This document shows, piece by piece, positions 1 to 8,390 of a stretch of DNA of 64,000 nucleotides. How positions within the stretch are numbered: position 1 is the stretch's first letter; each line of letters starts with the position of its first letter. The notes below the pieces were generated by a model, which worked only from the letters and a program-made list of their open reading frames with translations, ran no database searches and was not told the origin of the DNA. Origin of the DNA: Clostridiales bacterium CCNA10 (lineage in GTDB: Bacteria; Bacillota; Clostridia; Oscillospirales; Oscillospiraceae); assembly GCA_003573975.1 (NCBI GenBank), contig AP018533.1, positions 248,001 through 312,000 of the forward strand, written 5' to 3'. Position numbers and translations under genes: made by a program.

Positions 1-146
1 TGTCGATTTCAAATTTGTGATACCTGATGATACTATCAATTATTTTGAGGCCGCCGGGCTCAAGACACAGAAGATGTTCAAGACGCTTTTTCGTCCGGCA
101 TTTATAAAGAGCACATTGAGTTATGTCATATTTTCTAATCGGCGCT

Positions 147-452
147 TTATTCTTCATCTGGATCACCTGCTGCCGCAGACATACTTTGTATCAAGTGTGC
201 CATCATGTTTCTGACAAAGGCAGTTCCTTTGCCAGACTTCTCTGCTTCATCCATGTTTTCAGAAAGTAATATCAAAGAAGATAATCGGATACCGTAAATA
301 TCAGCATATTTTTGGAGTAAGTCCAAAGATGGTTGCTTTTTGTTGTTTTCAATTTCCGAAAGGTAACTCGCAGAGATGCCAAGTTCTGAACTCATTTCAC
401 TGGCCTTATATCCATAAATGATACGCGTACGCTTCAACACATCTCCAATCAT
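147..452 (-). CDS. XRE-family HTH regulator
   Basis: This 101-residue protein carries a Cro/C1 helix-turn-helix (roughly residues 8-62, with LGISASYLSEIENNKKQPS as the recognition region). The Met at 452 is chosen because GGGAGGTGG lies just upstream; the reading frame is open further but has no better start. It is probably the local transcriptional regulator of the ICE left region. The target is unknown. Confidence 0.8.
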   Translation of the reverse strand: MIGDVLKRTRIIYGYKASEMSSELGISASYLSEIENNKKQPSLDLLQKYADIYGIRLSSLILLSENMDEAEKSGKGTAFVRNMMAHLIQSMSAAAGDPDEE

Positions 453-554
453 GCTCGCCACCTCCCAGCTATTTAGATTCAATCTATAATACAAAGCCGC
501 TTGGGCTAATAAACAAAAATTAGATGGGCTTCCCGTTTGCTGCACCACCTCGTC

Positions 555-746
555 TTACTTCTTGAACATCTCACAAAAGCACTGGATGATTTGTAAAACC
601 ACCAGCAGCACTTCAAGCGCCTTAAACGCTAACCGGAATACGGTCTTGCGCCATTTACGCTTGAACTTGAAACGGTGAGAAGTCCGGGGGACCGACGAGT
701 TGCCGGGACTGTCCTGCATGAACAGCGATTTCTTATGCTTTTGCAT
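555..746 (-). CDS. Small basic membrane protein
   Basis: This is a 63-residue ORF preceded by GAAAGAGG. The N-terminal half is basic and the C-terminal half holds one hydrophobic segment (LAFKALEVLLVVLQIIQCF). I do not recognise a family. It lies just upstream of the XRE gene on the same strand. It could be a chance ORF, but the ribosome-binding site and the membrane segment favour a real gene. Confidence 0.45.
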   Translation of the reverse strand: MQKHKKSLFMQDSPGNSSVPRTSHRFKFKRKWRKTVFRLAFKALEVLLVVLQIIQCFCEMFKK

Positions 747-840
747 AACATACCTCTTTCGAGAACCACGAAGTATAGTTGGTGTGGCTCCCTCCCGGGA
801 AAGAGTTGGTGCATACAGGACAACCCATCTAATTCCTTTG

Positions 841-873
841 GGCATGGCCCAAGCTCCCGGCTTGGGCCATGCC
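841..873. repeat. Perfect 14-bp inverted repeat
   Basis: GGCATGGCCCAAGC pairs exactly with GCTTGGGCCATGCC across a 5-nt loop (TCCCG). There is no T-run on either side, so an intrinsic terminator is unlikely. It sits in the roughly 500-bp gene-poor stretch 747-1251. A transfer-origin hairpin or a protein-binding site is possible. The rest of that stretch holds only the terminator hairpin at 1089-1128. Confidence 0.6.
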
Positions 874-1088
874 GGGCGACGGCGCATCGGGGGTCAAGCC
901 GTGTGCCGCCCCCGTGGGGTAGAACACCGTTAAGATGTTCCGCGAGTGCTGACGCACTCCAATTTGGGGGAGACGACCAGTAGAACATCCGCTCTACTCT
1001 TCGCTGCAATACTATGGTAACAAATTTTTATCCATAAGTCAAGATATAATTTCGCTATTAGCGAATAAATTTTGAGGCAAAAAATAAT

Positions 1089-1128
1089 AGGAGCAACCCC
1101 TTTAGCTCAAGCCAGAGGGGTTGCTCCT
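1089..1128. terminator. Bidirectional terminator-like hairpin
   Basis: AGGAGCAACCCCT and AGGGGTTGCTCCT form a perfect 13-bp stem. It lies downstream of the ArdA-type operon, which ends at 1252 on the minus strand. The A/T-rich flanks fit transcription termination. Confidence 0.6.
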
Positions 1129-1251
1129 ACTTTAAGTGTTGAAATCGTCCTTACTTCGCACCCCACATCAGTGAGGTGGCCCTACATGGGAAATCATACT
1201 GCCCTTACACGGAAAAGCCGCCACAGGCGGTTTCTTCGCCTATTTTGAACC

Positions 1252-1428
1252 CTAATTCCTGCGTTTTTTGGAACGGCGGGAAAGATAGTACGGGCAGGAC
1301 ACTACTACTGTCCGGAAACTCTGCTTGCAGGGATGGGCGCAGCCTTTGCAGAGCTTGTTATACTGACGCCTGCCGTTCTCGCCCAGGAAGAACGCCCATT
1401 CCAGACGCCATTTCTTGCTCCGGCTCAT
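1252..1428 (-). CDS. Small Cys-rich basic ICE protein
   Basis: This 58-residue basic protein has the pattern FFL...GR..YN.LC..C.H.CKQSFR.VV..CP.YLS, so a zinc-binding fold is plausible. Its ATG overlaps the stop of the upstream ArdA-type gene (ATGA), which implies translational coupling. A clear paralogue is encoded by the nested element at 24411-24596. Its function is unknown. Confidence 0.75.
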   Translation of the reverse strand: MSRSKKWRLEWAFFLGENGRRQYNKLCKGCAHPCKQSFRTVVVSCPYYLSRRSKKRRN

Positions 1429-3284
1429 AAGTCGCCCAGCTCCGGAGGCTTCTTCTGCTGGGTGGGCTTGTCCGGGCCTTTTCGCGACCCACACTCCCGC
1501 TTTGCGTCCTCCAGCCGCTCCCGGATAGAGGGCTTTTTCTCCGGCGTGGTTCTGCGCGCCTCGGCCTGGGCTTTCTCCAATTCCTCACCACGGCGGCCAT
1601 TGTTGATGATCCCGTCAATCATGCCATAGTCATCCTCCAGGGTCATTTCCGCCGTGCGCAGCGGGTTTTCCGGCTCCACGGGGACAGACACAATCTGCCC
1701 GTTGATGCTGGCAAACAGCTCCGGCCGCTTGAAATGCTCGGTGTACTTCTGGATCATGTCCGGGGGCAGGGACGCGAAGCTCTCCGGCCTCAGGCCCACC
1801 ACCAGGAAGGTGCCTGCCACAATGTCGTAAATCTCCCCATGCTCGTCCCGGAGGGAACGGTTCAGGTCCAGACCGATGAGCTTGCCTTCGTCGTTCAGCA
1901 CCAGCCCCACCGGATCGTCAAAGGGATAGGAGGCAGCAATATCGCCGCCCACCTCCGCTTGCAGCGCATGGAGGCCGGGGGCAATTTCCTTCACATAGGG
2001 CTCCTTCATGGGCTCCACCACCAGGACGGTCATCTTCTCCGGCGCGGTATGTTCGGGGGCGTCTCCGCTGGGGATGGCAAAGGCGCGGCTGCCGTTGGCC
2101 ATGATAAGATACTTCCCATCCTCGGACTCGTGGTGGAAACCGTATCCGGCTGCCTCCATCTGTTCCCGGCTCATATCCGTCACATGGAAGGTGCCCCTGG
2201 GGGTCCGCACTGTTTCGCCGGTCTCCCGGTCATCCGGGGTGGTCGCCGCTTGCTGGCCGTACAACTCCGCCTCATATTCCCGGTTTGCTTGTTTCGCAAA
2301 GGACAGCATCTCGTCAACATGGGACTGATCCGGGTTTTCGATGGCCTCCCGGATCACTTGCGGGTCCACATCCAAATATGCCTCGTAGCCCACAGCCTCC
2401 TTGAACTTCTCCAGCTCGGAGGGAAGGTAGTCCTCCGGGGTCTGGCCCAACGCCTTCAGCTTTTCTTCCAGAGAGGCGATGCGGCAATCGGAAAGGTTCT
2501 CGTAGATTTCTTCCTTTGCCGCGTGTTCCTCCGGGTGCTCGGCGGCATACTGCGGATCGTGCTGCCGGAAAAACTCGTCCATATCGTAGGCAAGGTCCAT
2601 GGCCCATTCTGAAATTTCTTCTGCGGGAATGTCGTCCTGGAAGGTCATCACTCGGTATTCCTCCGGGATACTGCCGCGCTCACCATCGTAATACTCATGG
2701 AAGCTGTCCCCGGTATCCCGCACATAGCCCAGGTCGGTAAACCGGCCGCTTTCCTCCAGGGCGATGTCCCGCCCGTAGGCCTCATAGTCGATGTAGTTGC
2801 GCAGATGCTCCGGCACCTGCATGGCGTCCAGTTCCTCGATGTAATACCGGCCCAGATCGTCGTGGTCGTGGATGTCAGGGTAGATGTCGTAACAGTCCAG
2901 GTTCTCCGTCAGATTGATAAGCTCCTGGATGCTGCCCGTGTGGTCGCCGATCTCCATGGCCGCCTGGAACCGCTCGTATTCATCCTGGCTCATATCATCC
3001 AGTTTGGAAGCCAGGTAGTTCAGCTCGTCCAGGTTTGCATACTCACCCAGCAGATCATAGAGGCCGTCCACATAGCAGTCGTAGTCCGTAATGAACCATT
3101 CCTCATAGGTCTGCCCGAAGTCGTCCTTTGCGCCGATCCCGATGCGCTCAAAGACCTGTTTCAGTTCCTCCGCCGTGGTGGGAAACTTCACCCACTCGCC
3201 CACAAGGGCGCCCTCGTTGTACTTGCCCAGGTTGGTGATGAAGGCGGCAAAGGGATAGTCTTTGTCATAGTCATAATGGGGCAT
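1425..3284 (-). CDS. ArdA-like antirestriction multidomain protein
   Basis: This is a 619-residue, strongly acidic protein. Residues 1 to about 165 resemble ArdA, a DNA mimic that blocks type I restriction enzymes during DNA entry. A middle part follows, then a DUF3846-like segment (roughly 405-500) and a DUF4316-like C-terminus ending in a basic KKPSIRERLE helix. The same basic tail is reused in neighbouring ICE proteins (3297-3833, 29582-30070). It lies downstream of the topB operon, and its start follows AAGGAGGTGCC. The expected role is protection of ICE DNA in a new host. Confidence 0.8.
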   Translation of the reverse strand: MPHYDYDKDYPFAAFITNLGKYNEGALVGEWVKFPTTAEELKQVFERIGIGAKDDFGQTYEEWFITDYDCYVDGLYDLLGEYANLDELNYLASKLDDMSQDEYERFQAAMEIGDHTGSIQELINLTENLDCYDIYPDIHDHDDLGRYYIEELDAMQVPEHLRNYIDYEAYGRDIALEESGRFTDLGYVRDTGDSFHEYYDGERGSIPEEYRVMTFQDDIPAEEISEWAMDLAYDMDEFFRQHDPQYAAEHPEEHAAKEEIYENLSDCRIASLEEKLKALGQTPEDYLPSELEKFKEAVGYEAYLDVDPQVIREAIENPDQSHVDEMLSFAKQANREYEAELYGQQAATTPDDRETGETVRTPRGTFHVTDMSREQMEAAGYGFHHESEDGKYLIMANGSRAFAIPSGDAPEHTAPEKMTVLVVEPMKEPYVKEIAPGLHALQAEVGGDIAASYPFDDPVGLVLNDEGKLIGLDLNRSLRDEHGEIYDIVAGTFLVVGLRPESFASLPPDMIQKYTEHFKRPELFASINGQIVSVPVEPENPLRTAEMTLEDDYGMIDGIINNGRRGEELEKAQAEARRTTPEKKPSIRERLEDAKRECGSRKGPDKPTQQKKPPELGDL

Positions 3285-3296
3285 AGTGGCACCTCC

Positions 3297-3833
3297 TTAT
3301 CGCTCCGGCGCAGGCTTTTCCCGATGGGGCTGCGCCTTGCTCTGATTGGCACGTTCCTTCCGGCTCTGTTCCAGCCGCTCCTTGATGGAGGGCTTTTTTT
3401 CCGTCTGCCTCTCCCTGGGGCGCTCATGTTCCCACTCGTCGCCGGAGAGAGTGAGATAGCCTCGGCTCGTAAAGCAGCCCTGTTCCTCCTGCATGGCATG
3501 ATTACCGAAGGAAACGGGATCAATGGCGTCCAGCAGCTCCGGGGGCAGAAGGACGTCCAAATGCTGCGCCAGATAGCGCCAGCCCACATCCTCCATTTTG
3601 CGGATGTTGGGCTCCAGGACAAAATACTCGGTGTTGGCGGGGAATTCCCGGAACTGCTCCAGGGTGGTCAGGCGATAGGGCGACTCCTGGACAGCGGCCA
3701 GGAGGTCGCGGTCCTCCGGAGAAAGTCCGGCAAGCACCTGGGCCGCTGCCTCCAGCTCGCTTGCGTCACCGCCTGCGGGGAGCAGCGGTTTCAAATGCTC
3801 CATGAAGTTGACCTCGGCTTTACTTTTTGCCAT
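3297..3833 (-). CDS. ICE accessory protein with KPSIKERLE tail
   Basis: This is a 178-residue acidic protein with a basic, Lys/Arg-rich C-terminus containing KKPSIKERLEQ, as in its neighbours. The start at 3833 is preferred because AAAGGA lies 8 nt upstream. It overlaps the end of the topoisomerase gene by 14 bp, so the two are probably translated together. It is conserved in Tn1549-like elements as far as I can recall, and its function is unknown. Confidence 0.75.
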   Translation of the reverse strand: MAKSKAEVNFMEHLKPLLPAGGDASELEAAAQVLAGLSPEDRDLLAAVQESPYRLTTLEQFREFPANTEYFVLEPNIRKMEDVGWRYLAQHLDVLLPPELLDAIDPVSFGNHAMQEEQGCFTSRGYLTLSGDEWEHERPRERQTEKKPSIKERLEQSRKERANQSKAQPHREKPAPER

Positions 3834-5919
3834 GCACACCATCCTTTCGTTTGGGAAACTCCAGCTTGAAATTGACATACTTGCCGCCGGTATAGTCCAG
3901 GATCACCACGGCGTCATAGGTGGAACCTTTCTTCTCCGACCACATCCCCTTGACGGAAGTGCGGCCTTTTTTCAGAAGGTCGGCCGCCATCTTCTGGGTC
4001 ATTTCCTTGCGGCGGCTGGTCCAGAAACGGTCATTCTTCCACATGACAAACTGACAGGCCCGATCCGAACAGGCGAAGTTCTTCTTGCCCTCATAAACCG
4101 GCTTGCCGCAGCGGGGGCAGAGGCCCACCGTCTCTTTCTCCGGCTGGAACAGCTTTTGCCCATCCTCGGAAATGTGGGAGTATTTCCGCACCAGCTCCAC
4201 CGCCATTGCCTCGATCCCGTCCATGAAGTCCTCCGGCGACGCCTGGCCCTTCGCTACCTCGTTCAACCGCTGCTCCCAATCCGCTGTGAGCTTGGGAGCG
4301 GTCAGCACCTCCGGCAGCACCGTGACCAGGTTGACGCCCGCCTTTGTGGGGATCAGGTTCTTGCCCTTGCGCTCCACGAATCCGCCGGACACCAGCTTTT
4401 CAATGATGGCCGCCCTGGTCGCCGGGGTGCCCAGACCTCTGCGCTCTACCTCGTCCGGCATATCTTCCTTGCCCGCATTCTCCATTGCTGCCAGGAGAGA
4501 ATCTTCCGTATAGGGGCGCGGAGGCGAAGTGAAATGTTCGGTGACGGAGGCGGAGACCGGCTCAAAGACCTGTCCCTCCGTCAAGGCCGGAAGGACGCCC
4601 TCGGCATTTTCATCCTCCGGCTTCTCCTTCAGGGAGGAACGGAACACCTCTTGGATGGTCCGCCAGCCCTGGGAAAGCAACAGCTTTCCCTTTGCCGTAA
4701 AGGTATGTCCGCCGCAATCAAAGGTGGCCGTGACCGCCTCATACACGAAAGGCTCCGCCGCCGCACACAGCAGCTTGCAGCAGACCAGCAGAAGAATATT
4801 GCGCTCGCCCACAGGTAACGCAGGAACATCCGCCTTTTTCAGCTCCAGGGTGGGAATCAGGGCGTGGTGGTCAGATACCTCCTTGTCATTCACCAGCGCC
4901 AGAACATCGGGAAAAAACTCCGGGCAGGCGTCGAAGGGCGGCACCCGCGCCGCCAGATGCAGGACCACGGAGGCGGTTTCCGTCATGTCAACCGTCAGAT
5001 ACCGGCTGTCCGTGCGGGGATAGGTCAGCAGCTTCTTTTCATAGAGTGATTGGGCGTAGTCCAGAGTTTGCTTGGCCGTGTAGCCGAACACCCGGTTCGC
5101 CTCCCGCTGCAAGGTGGTCAGGTCGTACAGCTTGGGGGGCTTCTCCGTCTTTTTCTCCCGCACCACGGATACACAGGTTGCTTTTTTACCATCACAGGCG
5201 TCCCGCATGGTCTGGGCGTCCTCCATAGCCGGGATTTTTTCAGAAACCGCCTCGGTTCCCTCCAGCGCCAGCCGCACATGATGGTATTTCTCCTTGCGGA
5301 ACAGAACGATCTTGCTGTCCCGGTCGGCCAGCAGGGCCAGGGTGGGCGTCTGCACCCGCCCTACATTCAGGGTTCGATGGTAGAGGACGGAGAACAGGCG
5401 GCTCGCGTTGATGCCGATGAGCCAGTCCGCCTTTTGGCGGCAAAGAGCCGATTGATACAGGGGATCATAGTCCGCACCGGGGTGCAAGTCAGCAAAGCCC
5501 TCCCGGATTGCCGCGTCCTCCATCGAAGAAATCCAGAGGCGGGAGAAAGGCTTGGAACATCCGGCGGTCTCATAGGCCAGCCGGAAGATCAATTCACCTT
5601 CGCGCCCCGCGTCGCAGGCGTTGACCAGTTCCGTCACATCGGAGCGATTCATCAAGGAACGGAGAATGTGGAACTGGGCGGCCTTTTCCTCGGACACCAC
5701 ATAGCAGAAGGGGGCGGGCAGGATGGGAAGGTCCTCATACCGCCACTTCTTGTAGCGGTCATCGTAGGCGGCTGCATCCGCCAGCCCCACCAGATGCCCG
5801 ATGCACCAGGAAATGAGCCAGCCGCCGCCCTCAAAATAGCCATCGGCCCTGGATGTGACACCCAGGGCCGATGCGATACTCTTTGCTACACTCGGTTTTT
5901 CAGTTATGATAAGTCTCAC
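3820..5919 (-). CDS. topB: DNA topoisomerase III
   Basis: This is a 699-residue type IA topoisomerase. The TOPRIM start is MRLIITEKPSVAKSIA, the acidic NACDAGREGELI motif is present, and the active-site Tyr lies in LLTYPRTDSRYL. GRVQTPTLALL is typical of TopB. A C-terminal zinc-ribbon-like segment (CPRCGKPVYEG...CSDRACQ) is also present. Conjugative elements of this group commonly carry TopB, probably to resolve single-stranded intermediates. Confidence 0.95.
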   Translation of the reverse strand: MRLIITEKPSVAKSIASALGVTSRADGYFEGGGWLISWCIGHLVGLADAAAYDDRYKKWRYEDLPILPAPFCYVVSEEKAAQFHILRSLMNRSDVTELVNACDAGREGELIFRLAYETAGCSKPFSRLWISSMEDAAIREGFADLHPGADYDPLYQSALCRQKADWLIGINASRLFSVLYHRTLNVGRVQTPTLALLADRDSKIVLFRKEKYHHVRLALEGTEAVSEKIPAMEDAQTMRDACDGKKATCVSVVREKKTEKPPKLYDLTTLQREANRVFGYTAKQTLDYAQSLYEKKLLTYPRTDSRYLTVDMTETASVVLHLAARVPPFDACPEFFPDVLALVNDKEVSDHHALIPTLELKKADVPALPVGERNILLLVCCKLLCAAAEPFVYEAVTATFDCGGHTFTAKGKLLLSQGWRTIQEVFRSSLKEKPEDENAEGVLPALTEGQVFEPVSASVTEHFTSPPRPYTEDSLLAAMENAGKEDMPDEVERRGLGTPATRAAIIEKLVSGGFVERKGKNLIPTKAGVNLVTVLPEVLTAPKLTADWEQRLNEVAKGQASPEDFMDGIEAMAVELVRKYSHISEDGQKLFQPEKETVGLCPRCGKPVYEGKKNFACSDRACQFVMWKNDRFWTSRRKEMTQKMAADLLKKGRTSVKGMWSEKKGSTYDAVVILDYTGGKYVNFKLEFPKRKDGVHGKK

Positions 5920-5989
5920 GGAATATTACTCCTTAATTGTTTTGTATTCCCATATGGTGTATAATTCAATAAAAAGGGGGAAAGCAATC

Positions 5990-6373
5990 ATGCAGCGTGA
6001 TATGGAATTAATTCGGAAAATATTGATTACTATTGAAGATAAATATGTGGATGTGGCTTTAAACTCCAGCGAAATTTGCATAGATGGCTACGACATGAAA
6101 ACTATCGGCTATCACTGCTCAATTTTGCATGATGCAGGTTTACTTGATTACTTCAAAGGTCAGTATGGCGGTAATGAGTTGCTATTCTTCTTTGTAGGAC
6201 GCTTAACTTGGGATGGCCATGAGTTTCTCGATAAAATTAAAAATGATACTGTTTGGAATAGAACAACGACTACCATCAAAGAAAAGGGTGTGCCCTTTGT
6301 GTTAGATGCAGTAAAGGAAATTGCCACTGCAATTACAACCTCAATGATACAAGCAGCCATTAAAGGGATGTAA
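5990..6373 (+). CDS. DUF2513-like protein
   Basis: This 127-residue protein is read opposite to the ICE backbone from an AT-rich insert. It has the pattern MQRDMELIRKILI...YHCSILHDAGLL...LTWDGHEFLDKI seen in the DUF2513 family, and this part resembles a winged helix. The ATG at 5990 follows AAAAGGGGGAAAG. It forms a two-gene cassette with the zinc-ribbon gene that follows. Its role is unknown; phage and mobile elements often carry this family. Confidence 0.8.
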   Translation: MQRDMELIRKILITIEDKYVDVALNSSEICIDGYDMKTIGYHCSILHDAGLLDYFKGQYGGNELLFFFVGRLTWDGHEFLDKIKNDTVWNRTTTTIKEKGVPFVLDAVKEIATAITTSMIQAAIKGM

Positions 6374-6387
6374 AAGGAGAGATTGCA

Positions 6388-6588
6388 TTGACTCAAAGTT
6401 GCAAATTTTGTGGCTCGGATATGCTTGGAGAATTTGAAACGCTCAGCAATTCTAAGCACTATCGATTTCTCTATGCTTGCCCTAAGTGTAAGGCGGCCTA
6501 CGAAGGTGAGCGAAAAGTGCAACAAGGGAAAGTATTAATAGATAAATCGCGGTGGTTTAATCCGAACACAGGAAAATTTGAAGAATAA
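6388..6588 (+). CDS. Small zinc-ribbon protein
   Basis: This is a 66-residue protein with two CxxC knuckles (CKFCG and CPKCK) about 25 residues apart. It starts at TTG 6388 after AAGGAGAGA, 14 bp after the DUF2513 gene, so the two are probably cotranscribed. A strong terminator follows at once. Its function is unknown. Confidence 0.7.
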   Translation: MTQSCKFCGSDMLGEFETLSNSKHYRFLYACPKCKAAYEGERKVQQGKVLIDKSRWFNPNTGKFEE

Positions 6589-6621
6589 AAAGGTGCGTCT
6601 ACAAAAGTAGGCGCACCTTTT
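6589..6621 (+). terminator. Rho-independent terminator
   Basis: AAAGGTGCG and CGCACCTTT form a 9-bp stem followed by TTT. It closes the plus-strand DUF2513/zinc-ribbon cassette. Confidence 0.75.
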
Positions 6622-6669
6622 GCATTATCCTGAACATGAAAAATTAGGTTTGCCATTTAGGTTTATTGT

Positions 6670-7377
6670 TTATTCAGGAACATCCTCGTTTTCGTATTCC
6701 TCGTCCTCGAACTCATAGTCGTCCGGGTCGGCGCTGACCTTTGCGCCCTGTTTGGGCTTGATGAACTTGATGTAGGCGAAGGCTCCGCCGCCGCCCAGGG
6801 CTGCCAGCAGCAGGATCAGCACCAAGGCGCCGCCGCTGCCGGACTCTTTCTCCGGCTCTGGTTCGGGCTCTGGCTCCACCTCCGGCGCTTTTCCGGCGCA
6901 CTCGCTCATATTCACCGCGCAGACCGGACAGGCGGTATTCACCGCACCGGCCTGACATTTCTCGGCGCAGGTACAAGCAGCTGGCTTTTCCTCCGTCTGC
7001 CCATCTTCCATCAGCGCCATCAGGTCGGCTTCGTCCACCTGGTTCAAGAAGTGAACGGCGGTCTCCTTGTCCTCGTTGGCCCGGTCGATCAGGATGTAAA
7101 AATAGTTGCCCGCTTTCGTAATCACGGTAATAAGCTGCTTGTCACCGTAATAATCGTCCACCAGCGTGGCGTTGCCCTCCGGGGTAAGGGACTGGCCCTT
7201 CGGCTCCATGCCCCCGGTGGCAGGTTCCTCCGTAGGGTCCGGGGGCGTCTCGGCGGGTTCCCCGGTGTAATAGTCGCCATCCCCGCCGCCCGCAAATGCG
7301 GTGACGGAAAAAGCGGTTATGCACAGTACAACCGCCAGAATCGCCGTAAACAGCCGGATCACTTTCTTATTCTTCAT
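6670..7377 (-). CDS. DUF4366 membrane-anchored ICE protein
   Basis: This 235-residue protein has an N-terminal signal peptide (to about AFAGG, residue 30), an extracellular segment with Cys-rich CTCAEKC...CPVCAVNMSEC, a Glu/Pro-rich spacer, a transmembrane helix (GGALVLILLLAALGGGGAFA) and an acidic cytoplasmic tail. It belongs to the DUF4366 proteins of Tn1549-type conjugation operons. Its start overlaps the DUF4315 gene upstream. A truncated homologue sits in the ICE remnant at 35620-36040. Confidence 0.85.
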   Translation of the reverse strand: MKNKKVIRLFTAILAVVLCITAFSVTAFAGGGDGDYYTGEPAETPPDPTEEPATGGMEPKGQSLTPEGNATLVDDYYGDKQLITVITKAGNYFYILIDRANEDKETAVHFLNQVDEADLMALMEDGQTEEKPAACTCAEKCQAGAVNTACPVCAVNMSECAGKAPEVEPEPEPEPEKESGSGGALVLILLLAALGGGGAFAYIKFIKPKQGAKVSADPDDYEFEDEEYENEDVPE

Positions 7378-7648
7378 GGTCGCTGTCCTCCATATCTTCG
7401 TCGTCGGGGTCCGGTGCCGCCTCCGCCTCCATCATCCCGTCGGGCAGGGTGATAAGGCCGCTGGCGTAGGCCTTCAGGAAGGCGGTCAGCTCCTTGTTGT
7501 CCATGCGCACCGCCTTGACCATGCGGACGGTCTCCAGGTTTTCTTCCTCGGTGAGCTGCGCCTCCAGCTCCCGAAGTCGCTTCTGCTGGGCGGAGATCTT
7601 CTCCTTCGTCTTTTCGATGTCTTTGCGAATCTTCTCAACCGTTGCCAT
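7367..7648 (-). CDS. DUF4315 coiled-coil protein
   Basis: This is a 93-residue protein. The N-terminal half is a coiled coil (VEKIRKDIEKTKEKISAQQK), and the tail is acidic (PDPDDEDMED). The ATG at 7648 is chosen with AAAGGAG upstream; a TTG 21 nt earlier is possible. It is a standard member of the Tn1549-family transfer operon, with unknown function. Confidence 0.85.
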   Translation of the reverse strand: MATVEKIRKDIEKTKEKISAQQKRLRELEAQLTEEENLETVRMVKAVRMDNKELTAFLKAYASGLITLPDGMMEAEAAPDPDDEDMEDSDHEE

Positions 7649-8369
7649 GTGTGCAAAACTCCTTTTCAAATCGTTCTCTCCAGGAATAGTTCCGCCCCAG
7701 GCCCTTGACCGTTTTCAGGTTTTTCCGGGCGTTGTCCTCCAGCGCCAGGGCGCGGCGAAACAAATCGGGATGCTGCTCCCGCAGGGCGGTGATCTCGTCG
7801 GGTTTCATACTGGGACAGAAAAAACAGGACGATTTTCCCGGCTGGAGCAGCCCTGCCGCCTCGATCTGCCGGATGCAATCGTCCCGCGTCCATCCCCATT
7901 CCATCAGGGGATACCACTTGCTGTATTTTCGGTCGGCCAGGTCTCCCAGCAGCACCTTGTCGCTGCGGTAGCCCTCGCCCGCGTCGTAACCGATGAACTT
8001 GACCACCCGTTTGCCCGCCGCCCACGCCTTTTGACACGGCGGATAATGGTTGCAGAACTTTTCCTGCGGCCCGATCTTGTGTTTCAGGGAACACCGCTTG
8101 AAGCCGTAGGCAATGGACGGTAGGCTGCAACTTTGCAGACATTCATCCTCCAGCGTCAGCCGTTTCCCGTCACGGGTGGTCTTATACACTCTGGTAATGG
8201 GTGGCATCCCGTGATCCTTCAGCCAGTCATCCATCACCTCCAGATAGGCGTAGGTGTAGGGATGCTCCGCCCCCGTATCCGCAAAGAGGATCAGGTCCAC
8301 CGGGATGCGGTGCTGGTGCAGCCCAATCAAAAGGGCGGTGCTGTTGGCGCCGCCCCCGTAAGAAACCAT
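7635..8369 (-). CDS. PAPS reductase-like PP-loop protein
   Basis: This 244-residue protein has an N-terminal PP-loop variant (SYGGGANSTALL in place of SGGKDS), FADTGAEHPYTY, and Cys pairs (CFFCPSMKP) that suggest a metal or Fe-S site. It belongs to the phosphoadenosine phosphosulfate reductase superfamily. Its setting among conjugation genes argues against sulfate assimilation; nucleic-acid or tRNA modification is more likely (inference). An in-frame stop lies just before AGC ATC AAT ATG, which limits the start. Confidence 0.75.
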   Translation of the reverse strand: MVSYGGGANSTALLIGLHQHRIPVDLILFADTGAEHPYTYAYLEVMDDWLKDHGMPPITRVYKTTRDGKRLTLEDECLQSCSLPSIAYGFKRCSLKHKIGPQEKFCNHYPPCQKAWAAGKRVVKFIGYDAGEGYRSDKVLLGDLADRKYSKWYPLMEWGWTRDDCIRQIEAAGLLQPGKSSCFFCPSMKPDEITALREQHPDLFRRALALEDNARKNLKTVKGLGRNYSWRERFEKEFCTHGNG

Positions 8370-8390
8370 ATTGATGCTTCATCACCTCCA

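Noticed and set aside
2-214. Plus-strand ORF at the left edge (VDFKFVIPDDTINYFEAAGLK)
   Set aside because: It could be the C-terminus of a gene entering from the left, but its last part overlaps the XRE gene and no family is recognised. Too weak to annotate.
2697-3869. Long plus-strand ORFs opposite the ArdA, topB and VirB4 genes
   Set aside because: These are antisense shadows of GC-rich genes. No ribosome-binding sites or family motifs.
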